A DNA stretch of 64,000 bases from Oligoflexia bacterium (GTDB lineage: Bacteria > Bdellovibrionota > Bdellovibrionia > JABDDW01): assembly GCA_034439615.1 (NCBI GenBank), contig JAWXAT010000030.1, forward strand, positions 1 to 64,000. Reading direction: 5' to 3'. Of this stretch, positions 18,079 through 27,305 are shown piece by piece. A program made the translations under genes and the position numbers. The notes under the pieces were generated by a model, which saw only the letters and a program-made list of their open reading frames with translations, ran no database searches and was not told the DNA's origin. Each line of letters begins with the position of its first letter. Position 1 is the first letter of the stretch.

Positions 18079-19185
18079 ATGAGCCTGTACCGCGCTCAGC
18101 ATGCAGGTCTCTATATTTTCTGGGAAATGGTACCCAGCTTTGTGCTGGGTAATATCGTATTCATTTTCATATTGTTGATGTTTCAAGTTTTGCGCTTGAG
18201 TGAATTCATCATCATTCACGGCGTTGGCTTTGCAACTATTCTCAAACTTGTTACTTACATGACCATTAGTTTTTTACCCGCATGTATTCCTATTAGTTTA
18301 CTTTTTAGTATCTTACTCACTTATGGGCGTTTAAGTAGCGATAGTGAAATTGTCGCATTTAAAGCATCAGGTCTACACATGGGGCATCTCCTTGTACCCG
18401 CAGTAGCACTGGGCATGATCGTCGCAGCAGTTTCTGCATATGTAAGTTTTTACGGTGCTCCTTGGGGCAATCGAGGTTTTGAAGTTTTATTCACACGTCT
18501 TGCAAACACTAAAGCTGCAGCAACAATTCAAGAAGGTGTTTTTTCTGAAGGTTTTTTTGATCTCGTCTTGTATGCCGATAAAGTCGATAGTAAACACGGG
18601 CGACTTAAAAAAGTTTTTATCTACGATGAAAGAGAAGGCTCTGTTCCTGTCACCGTCATCGCCCAAGAAGGCTTACTCATTGACTCTGACCCCAACTTTC
18701 CAGGAAAAGGCGTTACACTTAGATTAGTAAGCGGAAATATTCATCGCACAAGTGATGACAATTATACGAAAGTTGATTTTAAAGCCTATGACATAAGCCT
18801 TACAAATACCGCAGCAGATGCCGTGCGAGAAAAAAGCCCTCCCTCGTATACTTATAATGATCTACGAGACGAAATGAAAAATCCCAAAAAAGATTTAGGC
18901 GAACATAGAGTCCTTGTTGCCGAATACCACAAGCGTTGGGCACTCGCATTTGCCTGCATCGTATTTGGAATATTAGGTGTGGGTGCTGGAACATTCACGA
19001 ATCGTCGAGCCGTAAGAGCAAGTGGCCTTGTAGTGTCACTCATCATTATGGTGAGTTATTGGGTTTTATATATTTCTGGAGAAAGCCTTGCTCGAAATGG
19101 AACTATCCCCGCTTGGCTTGCGATGTGGATGGCCAATTTTATTTTCGGCACCATAAGTATATGGACAGTTAAGCGGTCTTGGTAA
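18079..19185 (+). CDS. lptF: LptF/LptG-family LPS transport permease
   Basis: The 368-residue protein has six predicted membrane helices split 3+3 around a ~150-residue periplasmic beta-jellyroll. Family features include the early segment FIFILLMFQVLRLSEFII, YGRLSSDSEIVAFKASG (~85-101) and the late LAFACIVFGILGVGAG (~290-305). LptF and LptG with ATPase LptB extract LPS from the inner membrane. Only one permease gene is present here, so its partner must lie elsewhere. I favour LptF, but LptG cannot be excluded. AAAGGA precedes the ATG, 10 bp after kdsA. Confidence 0.85.
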   Translation: MSLYRAQHAGLYIFWEMVPSFVLGNIVFIFILLMFQVLRLSEFIIIHGVGFATILKLVTYMTISFLPACIPISLLFSILLTYGRLSSDSEIVAFKASGLHMGHLLVPAVALGMIVAAVSAYVSFYGAPWGNRGFEVLFTRLANTKAAATIQEGVFSEGFFDLVLYADKVDSKHGRLKKVFIYDEREGSVPVTVIAQEGLLIDSDPNFPGKGVTLRLVSGNIHRTSDDNYTKVDFKAYDISLTNTAADAVREKSPPSYTYNDLRDEMKNPKKDLGEHRVLVAEYHKRWALAFACIVFGILGVGAGTFTNRRAVRASGLVVSLIIMVSYWVLYISGESLARNGTIPAWLAMWMANFIFGTISIWTVKRSW

Positions 19186-19190
19186 TCGCT

Positions 19191-21470
19191 TTAACTTACC
19201 GCGGGAGTGTTCTCAGGGTTATTGTCTTGTACATCTTCGGTATAATCACATTCTTTAATCGGACATTTAATAATATTTCCGCTTTTCTTAGTGTACTTAG
19301 AAACAAGAAATGGATTTTTACAAGTCGGACAAGGACGCGTCAGTGGTTTATCCCATGAAACGAAATCACATTTTGGATAACTTGAACATCCGTAAAAAGC
19401 GCGCCCACGACGTGAAACACGTGATGTAACATCACCACCACAACCTTTAGGGCACTTTACTCCTGTTGAAATAGCTTTTGTGGTTTTACATTCAGGATAT
19501 GCCGTACATGCCAAAAATTTACCAAATCTTCCAAATTTTACGGCCATGGGGCTTGAGCATTTCTCACATTTTTCATCAGTCGTTTCGACTTTTCTAACTT
19601 CGATTACTCCGTCTGCGTTTTTTTCAAACTCAGCCGTTGATTTGCAATCAGGGTAGTTAGTGCATGCTAAAAACTGACCGTTTCGCCCCCATTTAATAAC
19701 CATGAGTGCTGAATCTTTTGGGCAAATAATATCAGTAGGAATTGCTTGTGCCTTGATATTGCGCATTTTCTCTTTTGCAATATCAAGTGTTGCTTTAAAT
19801 GGAGCATAAAACGCAGTCAATGTTTCAACCCAACCACGTTCACCTTCTTCAATGCGGTCAAGTTGATCTTCCATTGAGGCCGTAAACTCGACATCTAAAA
19901 TATCTTTAAAATTTTCAACTAAAAGTTCTGTAACGATGTTTCCTAGATCTGTAGGTTTAAAGCGTCCGGCCTGATCTTTCTCGACGTATTCTTTATCAAG
20001 AATTGTTGAAATAATGGCTGCATAGGTAGAAGGTCTTCCGATACCTTTTTCTTCAAGATCTTTTATAAGACTTGCGTCAGTGAATCTCGGTGGTGGCTGA
20101 GTAAAATGCTGTTCCGGTTTTAATTCTTTGAGTTTTGGACTCATTCCTACTTTGAGATCTTCAGGCAACAGTTGTTTGTCATCATCATCAGCTGGGGCAT
20201 CTTCATCTTTTGATTCTTCATAAACTGCAGTGAAGCCATCAAATTTCATAATGCTCCCTGATGCTCTTAGCAAATAAGAGCCCGCTTTAATTTCAACAGA
20301 TGTTTGATCAAAAACAGCTGGAACCATTTGACATGCTATAAAGCGATTCCAAATCAATACATAGAGTTTGTATTGATCAGGGGCAAGATACTCTTTTACT
20401 TCTTTAGGTGTTAATTCAAGATTTGTTGGTCTGATTGCTTCATGGGCATCTTGAGCACTCTTTTTTGTTTTATAAACAACAGGTTCAGATGGTAAATATT
20501 TTGCGCCAAAAGTGTCTTTAATATACGTGCGCACCTCTTTTAGAGCTTCATCACCAATTCGTGTAGAATCTGTTCTCATGTAAGTTATAAGACCTGTGGT
20601 TCCGTGAGAACCTACATCGATACCTTCATAAAGTTTTTGCGCCACCATCATAGTTTTTTTGGCAGGAAATCTTAACTTTCGAGCAGCTTCTTGCTGAAGT
20701 TTTGACGTAATAAATGGAGGCAAAGGATTTCTCTTTCGCTCTGATTTATCAACATCGGTAATTTTATATGTTTCTTTTTTAAGTTCAGCAGTGATTTTAT
20801 CGGCTTCAGCTTTATTGTGAATTTCAATATTGTCTTTACCTTTTTTCGCAAGTTTTGCCCAAAACGGCTCACCCGCATCTAAATTAGCAGCAATAGACCA
20901 ATACTCATCGGGCTTAAAAGCCAAAACTTCTTTTTCACGATCAACAACTATACGCACAGCAACTGATTGTACGCGCCCTGCACTTAAACCACGCCTGACT
21001 TTATCCCATAAAACTGGGGAAATTTGATAACCCACCAGACGATCTAAAATTCGACGGGCTTGTTGACTATCAACTTTATCTTGATTAATTTTTAGTGGCT
21101 TTTTGATAGCTTCGTTAACGGCTTTTTTTGTGATTTCGTTAAAAAGAATACGACTGATTTTCTTTTTATCAGTTTTTAGTTCTTCAGCTATATGCCAGGC
21201 AATTGCCTCCCCTTCACGATCAGGGTCAGGCGCTAAGAAAATGTGTTCAGCTTTTTTTGCGGCATTTTTAATGGCTTCAATTACTTTGTCTTTACCTTTG
21301 ATGATTTCATAGGTGGGTTTAAATTTCTTTTTAACGTCGACACCTAATTTTTTTGGCGGAAGATCGCGAATATGCCCGACACTTGCAAGAACTTGATATT
21401 CTTTGCCTAAGTACTTCTCAATAGTTTTGGCTTTGGCCGGCGACTCAACGATTACAAGGGATTTTTTCAC
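19191..21470 (-). CDS. topA: DNA topoisomerase I (type IA)
   Basis: This 759-residue enzyme has a GTG start preceded by AAGAGGTAA. The Toprim domain opens with VIVESPAKAKTIEKYLG and includes LAPDPDREGEAIAWH. The catalytic Tyr lies in GLITYMRTDSTRI. Further family blocks are LSAGRVQSVAVR and GIGRPSTYA. At the C-terminus are four Cys-type zinc ribbons (ICPKDSALMVIKWG..., CEKCSSPM..., CPKGCGG..., CPTCKNPF...). It relaxes negative supercoils. dprA lies ~50 bp upstream on the same strand, an arrangement common in bacteria. Confidence 0.96.
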   Translation of the reverse strand: MKKSLVIVESPAKAKTIEKYLGKEYQVLASVGHIRDLPPKKLGVDVKKKFKPTYEIIKGKDKVIEAIKNAAKKAEHIFLAPDPDREGEAIAWHIAEELKTDKKKISRILFNEITKKAVNEAIKKPLKINQDKVDSQQARRILDRLVGYQISPVLWDKVRRGLSAGRVQSVAVRIVVDREKEVLAFKPDEYWSIAANLDAGEPFWAKLAKKGKDNIEIHNKAEADKITAELKKETYKITDVDKSERKRNPLPPFITSKLQQEAARKLRFPAKKTMMVAQKLYEGIDVGSHGTTGLITYMRTDSTRIGDEALKEVRTYIKDTFGAKYLPSEPVVYKTKKSAQDAHEAIRPTNLELTPKEVKEYLAPDQYKLYVLIWNRFIACQMVPAVFDQTSVEIKAGSYLLRASGSIMKFDGFTAVYEESKDEDAPADDDDKQLLPEDLKVGMSPKLKELKPEQHFTQPPPRFTDASLIKDLEEKGIGRPSTYAAIISTILDKEYVEKDQAGRFKPTDLGNIVTELLVENFKDILDVEFTASMEDQLDRIEEGERGWVETLTAFYAPFKATLDIAKEKMRNIKAQAIPTDIICPKDSALMVIKWGRNGQFLACTNYPDCKSTAEFEKNADGVIEVRKVETTDEKCEKCSSPMAVKFGRFGKFLACTAYPECKTTKAISTGVKCPKGCGGDVTSRVSRRGRAFYGCSSYPKCDFVSWDKPLTRPCPTCKNPFLVSKYTKKSGNIIKCPIKECDYTEDVQDNNPENTPAVS

Positions 21471-21522
21471 AACGTTTTATTACCTCTTAAAGGAATTCAA
21501 GTGCTTCGCGAGCTGTCAAACA

Positions 21523-22428
21523 TCAAGACCCTAGGGTAGGTGAGAGAACCATATTTTTCAAAGTATTTTTTTTAGCAATGGCGTTCAAGATGTCTTGATG
21601 GTCACGAACCACATAGGCCCCTTCAAATAAAAGGTCAAGACTTCCTGCATAAGTAGTAACCATTGGCGGGCCAGGGACTACGTGTACATCAACGTGCTCC
21701 TTTAGAGCATGGTGAGCTGTCATAATAGTCCCACTTTTTTGAGATGCTTCTACAACTACGATAAACATCGCTGAACCCGCAATAAGTCGATTACGGCGAT
21801 GAAAATTTTCACGGCGAACAATGGTTTCTGGTGGGAACTCAGATATTAATGCACCCTGGCTTTCTAAAATCCGCTCAAACATCAAATTATTGCCTTGAGG
21901 ATAAGGAGTCTCTACTCCTCCAGGTAAAAAAGCCACGGTCTTTCCATTTGAATTAAGTGATGCCCAATGTGCTTCTGCATCGATCCCCCGAGCTCCCCCA
22001 CTGATAATCGTGACCTCAGTGAGCTTTGGAATAACAGCTTGAACCCAGAGTCTTCCTAGATTGGTTGGATTTCTCGCACCAATAACAGCAATAGATGGCT
22101 TTTCAAAAACACTCAAATTACCTCGGCTAAATAAAATACCAGGGGGATGGTTAATGTTCTTAAGTGCTTGGGGGTAATTTTTTGAATCCCAATATGTTAT
22201 TTGAAAACGTCCGCCTGATGAATGATCAAGCCATTTTGGAATTTGAGCTTTGTATTTTAGCCAATGACTTAGATTATTCTCTAACCAGTTTGCAGCTTTT
22301 GAAAAACCGCAGTGGGAAAGTAGGCGCGTCGTGATAGTAAAATCAGAGCCAAATTCGCTACTAATCTTTTCAGCATCGAAAACATTTAAGAATGGACATA
22401 AATTTGAAAACCACCACCATTGATTCAT
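21523..22428 (-). CDS. dprA: DNA-processing protein DprA
   Basis: The 301-residue protein has the DprA Rossmann core: SIAVIGARNPTNLGR (~111-125), IISGGARGIDAEAHWASL (~141-158), VAFLPGGVETPYPQGN (~164-179), LISEFPPET (~192-200) and FHRRNRLIAG (~208-217). The N-terminal ~100 residues are divergent and the C-terminal winged-helix domain is absent. DprA loads RecA onto incoming single-stranded DNA during natural transformation. A comEC homologue lies 4 kb away, so competence is plausible. It is in a minus-strand run with topA. Confidence 0.9.
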   Translation of the reverse strand: MNQWWWFSNLCPFLNVFDAEKISSEFGSDFTITTRLLSHCGFSKAANWLENNLSHWLKYKAQIPKWLDHSSGGRFQITYWDSKNYPQALKNINHPPGILFSRGNLSVFEKPSIAVIGARNPTNLGRLWVQAVIPKLTEVTIISGGARGIDAEAHWASLNSNGKTVAFLPGGVETPYPQGNNLMFERILESQGALISEFPPETIVRRENFHRRNRLIAGSAMFIVVVEASQKSGTIMTAHHALKEHVDVHVVPGPPMVTTYAGSLDLLFEGAYVVRDHQDILNAIAKKNTLKNMVLSPTLGS

Positions 22429-22448
22429 ATGGCTTGAGGCAACTGCAA

Positions 22449-24128
22449 TTACTCTTCTAGTCCTTCTTCAGCCTCTATTGCATCTGGCGTATCTTCGGTT
22501 CCGGTATCCGAATTATCATCCAAGTTTTCGGCCTCAACAGAGTTTGATGCACTCATTGCTGTTTCATCACCTGGAATGATGGCATCAAATTCAGCTACGA
22601 TAAGGGCTGTTGAAACACGGCTTCCCACATGAACTACTTTGAGGGTGCCGATTGGTTTTGTATCGTATTTAACTATTGATTCTTTATTTCGAAGCCTTAC
22701 ATTTTTAATTACAGGAAGAAGCATTCCAACTTGCAAACCATCTTGCTCGCCACGATTTAAAAACACAACGTTATGAAGACTAAACACGCGGCGCTTTCCC
22801 CATTCACCATTGATGATCCGTGCAGCCACTGCACTTTGAGGACCCTCCACATCAAATTCAACACGGGTGATGTTTTGTCCGACGATCACATTATCGCCGA
22901 TTCTAACAGGCAAAACCGTAAATTTAACAAGTGCTCTATAGGTATTCTCGTTGCCATCGATTGGTTCTACAATTTCAACTTCGGCACGTGTTTGGATTTC
23001 TACACCCACTTCGATATCATCAACTTCATCTTCAATAGGCCCGTTATCAGAAAACACAGTAAACATGTCTCCTGGTTGCGCTGCAGTTTTAAGTTTTAAG
23101 ATTATAAATTGATAAGTTGATGCGACTGTGAGTCCACCTTCCATTTCAACTACTTTGCCTTGTGACGCCCAAAGTTTGTCTACAATAATTGATTGCACTG
23201 CACTTTTTGGAGCTGGCCCCATTTTATAACGACTTAATACTTCTGTAGAAAAACCATTGGTATCATATTGATCACCAAACCCTCTGTTCCAATCAGGAAA
23301 ACTGGGTGGAATTTTCTTAAGAACAGGTTTTGATTTATATTTAGGTGGAATAACCACTGTTTGAAATACTTGAGCTCCAGGTTCAGTTGATTCTTCAGTC
23401 TGTGCCATGGGCAATGATTCAACTTCTGGTTCATCATTTGGTTTGTCAACATCAAGTCGCGGTGGAGACGTTGAAGAACCAGGTGAAAAACGAAGTGTGT
23501 TTCCAACTTTTATATTATGGGGATTTGTTATCGCATCGTTGAGTTGCCAAACCTTTGGCCAATAAAATCCATTTCCAAAAAACTTTGTTGAAATATCCCA
23601 AAGATTATCACCTTGCTGCATAACATATGATTCTGAAGATCTATTACCTGCAATTTGCGCCCAGGAATCATCAGAAATTTCTGATTTATTAAATTTCTCA
23701 TAAATTCTGGCAAATCGATTTTCACTTTTTGCATCTTCACCGCTCACATTTTCAGCAGCCACTTGCCCAGCATTTTCATTTGCCGGAGGAGGAGATTCAG
23801 CTGTTGTTTCTTCAGGCGGTGGTGGTGGTGCAACTGATTCTTGGGTGTCAGGTAGCGGAGGTGGTGGTGCTTCGGCTTCAGCTGCAGAAGGTGTGGGTAA
23901 TTCTTCTGGAGCAGGTATTGGCGTTTGTGTTTCAGGTGCAGGTTTTGCCTGCACAGGTGGCGCTACTTTTTTTGGTGGAACTTGTGGGGTTAGTTTATCT
24001 GAATTCTCTTCAGCCTTATCTAGACTGTCAAAATCAAGAAGTTCATCTTCACTTGGAATTTCTTGGCTTAGAGCGAAAGTTGAAAAACATAAAGTGCATG
24101 TGATGATAATCAGCCAAAGATTTTTCAT
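22449..24128 (-). CDS. secreted LysM-domain protein with Pro-rich linker
   Basis: The 559-residue protein has a signal peptide (1-21), then a long Pro/Ala/Glu-rich spacer (~45-125). One LysM domain (VMQQGDNLWDISTKFFGN ... IKVGNTLRF, ~168-215) should bind peptidoglycan. The large C-terminal part (~270-520) is beta-rich with no family I recognise, ending in an acidic tail. It is periplasmic, probably wall-associated. Its start overlaps the stop of the TPR lipoprotein gene by 4 bp, so the two are coupled and likely act together at the cell wall. Confidence 0.8.
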   Translation of the reverse strand: MKNLWLIIITCTLCFSTFALSQEIPSEDELLDFDSLDKAEENSDKLTPQVPPKKVAPPVQAKPAPETQTPIPAPEELPTPSAAEAEAPPPPLPDTQESVAPPPPPEETTAESPPPANENAGQVAAENVSGEDAKSENRFARIYEKFNKSEISDDSWAQIAGNRSSESYVMQQGDNLWDISTKFFGNGFYWPKVWQLNDAITNPHNIKVGNTLRFSPGSSTSPPRLDVDKPNDEPEVESLPMAQTEESTEPGAQVFQTVVIPPKYKSKPVLKKIPPSFPDWNRGFGDQYDTNGFSTEVLSRYKMGPAPKSAVQSIIVDKLWASQGKVVEMEGGLTVASTYQFIILKLKTAAQPGDMFTVFSDNGPIEDEVDDIEVGVEIQTRAEVEIVEPIDGNENTYRALVKFTVLPVRIGDNVIVGQNITRVEFDVEGPQSAVAARIINGEWGKRRVFSLHNVVFLNRGEQDGLQVGMLLPVIKNVRLRNKESIVKYDTKPIGTLKVVHVGSRVSTALIVAEFDAIIPGDETAMSASNSVEAENLDDNSDTGTEDTPDAIEAEEGLEE

Positions 24129-24775
24129 TGAACTGTTTCGCCTCGCGCTAAATAAGCTTCAGATTGTGTAGCTTCACGACTCCCCGGGTAAAGCGCGACT
24201 ACGTTATGAAGGGCTTCACGAGCCTCATCTTTGCGCCCTAATTTTTGATAACAAAGACCAAGTTTGTAAAGTGAGGCTACAGCTTTGTTACCGTCGGGAT
24301 AATTCTTGTAAAGCTGTTCAAACTTAAGTGCTGCTTGAGTGAAATTTCCACGCTCATAAAAAGTATGAGCAAGTAGATAAAGCGCATTGTTAGTTATGGG
24401 TGAACTTTTGTAAGACTTAAGTAGAATTTCAACATCTTTTTGCAAATCATAAAGCTCAGGTTTTTTTGCATTAGCCAAAGCTCGAGCCCATAATCTTTCT
24501 TGTCCACTTAGATTACTTGCGGGGTTTTTTTCAGGTGCAGGTGCAGGTGCAGTTGTTATTACTGGAACCGTTTTCCCATTATCTAATTGATCTTTAAGGA
24601 GTAAGATTTTGTTATTAAGTTCTTCGATGGTTGCAGCTTGTTTGCCTTGAATTTTTTGAAGTTCTAAAACCTGATTTTTAATTTGGATTTGATCAGGCGA
24701 TGTAACGCGCGATCCTCTGGTCATACAACCAGTCAAAGCCAACATGGCAATAATAAATAATATACGTTGTGTCAT
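24125..24775 (-). CDS. TPR lipoprotein (CpoB/YbgF-like)
   Basis: This 216-residue lipoprotein has the lipobox LTGC (Cys at ~17). A coiled coil follows (IKNQVLELQKIQGKQAATIEELNNKILLLKDQL), then a Pro/Ala linker and about three TPR repeats (e.g. NNALYLLAHTFYERGNFTQAA, AVASLYKLGLCYQKLGRKDEA). That order is the CpoB/YbgF layout, although no tol-pal genes are nearby. CpoB coordinates wall synthesis with outer-membrane constriction; here the coupled partner is the LysM protein. The ortholog assignment is tentative. Confidence 0.75.
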   Translation of the reverse strand: MTQRILFIIAMLALTGCMTRGSRVTSPDQIQIKNQVLELQKIQGKQAATIEELNNKILLLKDQLDNGKTVPVITTAPAPAPEKNPASNLSGQERLWARALANAKKPELYDLQKDVEILLKSYKSSPITNNALYLLAHTFYERGNFTQAALKFEQLYKNYPDGNKAVASLYKLGLCYQKLGRKDEAREALHNVVALYPGSREATQSEAYLARGETVQ

Positions 24776-24835
24776 CTCAGAAGCCCTTTATCCTATCATT
24801 TAATTGTAAAGAGCTCTGGGTACAGACGCAAGACT

Positions 24836-25072
24836 CTAAGCACGATTAAATGGGAAAAACCGAGAAATCTTTCGAAGTTGCGTTTTCACTGTCGAATCAA
24901 AAAGCTCTTGCCAATTTACTTCAAGTTGCATTTCTTTGATTTTAGCAAGGCCATCGACATTTGAACTCTTAGGAGTTGCGGCTATTATTCTCTCAACTGG
25001 TATTTGGTCCTGGGTGCTGCGATTTTTTAACTTATTTAACGGATTACGCCCCAGTTTCTGTTTCTCTAACAT
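24836..25072 (-). CDS. small ParA-coupled protein resembling a ParB N-terminus
   Basis: This 78-residue basic protein starts inside parA (29-bp overlap) behind AGAGGTAA, so it is translationally coupled. Its opening EKQKLGRNPLNKL resembles the LGRGL-type, ParA-stimulating N-terminal peptide of ParB, and IPVERI resembles the start of the ParB nuclease-fold box. The rest of ParB (helix-turn-helix, dimer domain) is absent and the end is RKISRFFPF. It may be a stand-alone ParA activator or a ParB shortened by decay. I see no DNA-binding motif. Confidence 0.6.
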   Translation of the reverse strand: MLEKQKLGRNPLNKLKNRSTQDQIPVERIIAATPKSSNVDGLAKIKEMQLEVNWQELFDSTVKTQLRKISRFFPFNRA

Positions 25073-25832
25073 GGCTTATTACCTCTTTTGCAAATTCAAT
25101 GTATTCCGCACTTGACCGGCTCTGAGGAGCATAACTCAAAATACTTTTTCCGTGGCCGGAACTTTCTGCAATTTTAACGCTGTTATGAATTTTTGATTCA
25201 AAAACTTTTTCTCCGAATTGTTTCTTAAGCGCATCAAGAACTTCCCAATTAAGTTTTCGACGATTATCAAACATATTTGGAATAATTCCTAAAATTTCTA
25301 AACCTGGATTTCGATCATGAAGAGATTTTATAGTATTTTGAAGAAGGACTATTCCCTCAAGTGAGAAAAACTCTAATTGCACAGGTATGATCACAGACTC
25401 TGAAGCCACAAGACCGTTTACCGTGAGTAGATTAAGTGCTGGAGGGTTATCGATGATCACATAATCAAAATGTTCAACTACCGAGCTAATGGCGCGCTTG
25501 AGGATATATTCTTTATCAGGACGTGAAACTAAATAAAACTCCACACCCGCGAGCATCGAATCAGCTGCTAAGATGAAAAGATTTTCATTAATCTTTGTTA
25601 GCTGCGACATGTCTAAAATATTTTGAGATTTTCGCGTCACATAAATTTCATCGATAGTGAGTTGAGGAGGATTATCTTCTGAAAGAGCATAGCTTGTCAG
25701 ATTACCCTGCGGGTCATTATCAATGAGAAGTACTTGAGAATTAAGTTCTGTGAGTGCCCATGCAAGATTGAAGGCGGTAGTTGTTTTTCCGACTCCACCT
25801 TTTTGATTTGCAACACTGATAATTGTGGCCAT
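25044..25832 (-). CDS. parA: ParA/Soj-family ATPase
   Basis: The 262-residue protein has the deviant Walker A KGGVGKTTT (11-19), Walker A' LLIDNDPQGNLT (~36-47) and Walker B DYVIIDNPPALNLL. It lacks the N-terminal helix-turn-helix of plasmid ParA, as in chromosomal Soj/ParA. These ATPases position DNA or protein cargo on the nucleoid. There is no full parB; only a 78-residue coupled gene follows. The gene-free region with DnaA boxes lies directly upstream, typical of parA genes near replication origins. Confidence 0.9.
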   Translation of the reverse strand: MATIISVANQKGGVGKTTTAFNLAWALTELNSQVLLIDNDPQGNLTSYALSEDNPPQLTIDEIYVTRKSQNILDMSQLTKINENLFILAADSMLAGVEFYLVSRPDKEYILKRAISSVVEHFDYVIIDNPPALNLLTVNGLVASESVIIPVQLEFFSLEGIVLLQNTIKSLHDRNPGLEILGIIPNMFDNRRKLNWEVLDALKKQFGEKVFESKIHNSVKIAESSGHGKSILSYAPQSRSSAEYIEFAKEVISHVRETETGA

Positions 25833-25948
25833 GATTGATTTGAAGAATTTTTGAAAAAACTAGCAAGATAAAAAGATTTTATATTGACTTCCTAACCGCA
25901 TCCCAATAACTTGCTGTGACCTCATTACATTAAAATTTATCAAAAACT

Positions 25949-26116
25949 TGTGGATAAGTTTACAAGTATTGTTAATAAGTATCTTTCCGCGTGGTCAGAC
26001 TATTTCTAACCCACATTGAACCTGATGCACTAAGTACTTAAAATTCTGAAACAAAATTAAAATCAAATTTTTAAATTTCACTTTTTTTCGAGTTATCCAC
26101 AAACTTTGTGGAAAAA
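25949..26116. promoter_or_regulatory. DnaA-box cluster in gene-free region, candidate origin or DnaA-controlled site
   Basis: The 513-bp gap 25833-26345 is very AT-rich and has no gene. It holds two perfect DnaA boxes TTATCCACA: 25949-25957 on the minus strand and 26093-26101 on the plus strand. A one-mismatch copy TTTTCCACA sits on the minus strand at 26108-26116. The boxes face each other across a long A/T tract. With parA adjacent this fits part of oriC, but dnaA is not in the window and I saw no clear DnaA-trio. Confidence 0.45.
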
Positions 26117-26345
26117 GACACTTTCAATGACCTAGACCCCACGTAGATTCAACATTCCAGCGAGTTGGTGCAAAAAGAGGCAGTCATTAAATGGCTAAAA
26201 TGATTCGAAATTTTATCAGAACCTGGACTTAAGTTAAGTGTTTATGAAGAAATCTTAAATTCCGCCGGTAAAAGCCTTATCTGGCGTCACTTTCGTTTTA
26301 AAGCGTATCTGAGGCTATACCAAACCTTGCACTGGTACTGGTTTC

Positions 26346-27305
26346 ATGAAAATGATTTCTTGGATCATCGGCTGCGCAATTCAAATAACCCTCATTAGAT
26401 TCGACTCATTAAAGTGTCTTATAGTTTTTTCAAATTGGGTTTTTCTTAAATCTCAAAATTTTATCAGCCAAAATCCTAGCTCCTGGAATTGGCTTTATGA
26501 AGCTCTGCTCATTGGCAATCAAGACATGGTTAGAGCTAACCCTCTTATGCAATCATTTTTGATACTTGGCATTTATCATCTCATTGTCGTTTCAGGCAGT
26601 CATGTAGTGAATGTTCATCATTGGACGCGCCGTTTCACAATATTTTTACCCCAAAGTCTTACTCATCTAATTGTGACCATAGTTCTAATTGCCTTCACCT
26701 TTGCCAATCGCCTGCAAGCGTCTTGTGTGCGCGCAGTTATTCATTTGGGATTGGGCAAATTATTTAAAATTTCATCACTTGCACAAGCAGACTTGCAGTT
26801 TTTAACCACATGCGTGTGTCTTTTGTTAAGCCCTCAATGGGTAGAATCTCTTTCTTTTCAGCTATCAAGTGCTGCAAGTTTAGGTCTTTGTATTGCGGCA
26901 TCACTTCAAATTCAAAACAGCTTTAAACGACGGTGCATGCAATCGCTTTTATGTACTTTGGTGATGACTCCCCTACTCTATAGTATTCAGCCATGCCTTT
27001 CATGGCTCATCATTCCGACAAACATTCTAGCTGCCCCTGTATTTGAATTCATTTTATTGCCTTTGAGTTTTTTAAACGTTGTTTGCCCGCTTTTAAGACC
27101 GATTTTAGAACCAGTACTAGAAATTTTATTTAACCTCACACGGTTTTTAAGTGAATTTGAAAACCCAGTTCTCTGCTTTGAAGAAAGGAATTTAAAAACA
27201 TGGGGATTTATCTACGTAAGTATTGTTTATTTTTTATGGCGCTTATTATTACCTTCACTTACGCGATACCTATTTTGGAAAAGCCAACGCCAAAAACACA
27301 ATTAA
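26346..27305 (+). CDS. comEC: ComEC, membrane-channel part (split gene, frame 1)
   Basis: The 319-residue polytopic protein corresponds to the ComEC competence domain. ALLIGNQDMVRANPLMQSFLILGIYHL then VVSGSHV (~54-88) match the conserved 'lllGdr...f...G..HllavSGlHv' block, followed by many membrane helices. The N-terminal OB-fold of long ComEC proteins is missing. ComEC is the inner-membrane DNA uptake channel. The last ~35 codons overlap, in another frame, the gene for the hydrolase part. A T_TTT_TTA heptamer at 27230-27236 could fuse the two by a -1 shift. Confidence 0.75.
   Translation: MKMISWIIGCAIQITLIRFDSLKCLIVFSNWVFLKSQNFISQNPSSWNWLYEALLIGNQDMVRANPLMQSFLILGIYHLIVVSGSHVVNVHHWTRRFTIFLPQSLTHLIVTIVLIAFTFANRLQASCVRAVIHLGLGKLFKISSLAQADLQFLTTCVCLLLSPQWVESLSFQLSSAASLGLCIAASLQIQNSFKRRCMQSLLCTLVMTPLLYSIQPCLSWLIIPTNILAAPVFEFILLPLSFLNVVCPLLRPILEPVLEILFNLTRFLSEFENPVLCFEERNLKTWGFIYVSIVYFLWRLLLPSLTRYLFWKSQRQKHN

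Noticed and set aside
23729-24171. Plus-strand frames with Gln/Leu-rich or Gly/Ser-rich translation
   Set aside because: They are the complement of the Pro/Ala/Glu-rich linker of the LysM protein.
26191-26226. 12-codon frame in the DnaA-box gap
   Set aside because: Too short, with no ribosome site and nothing conserved visible.
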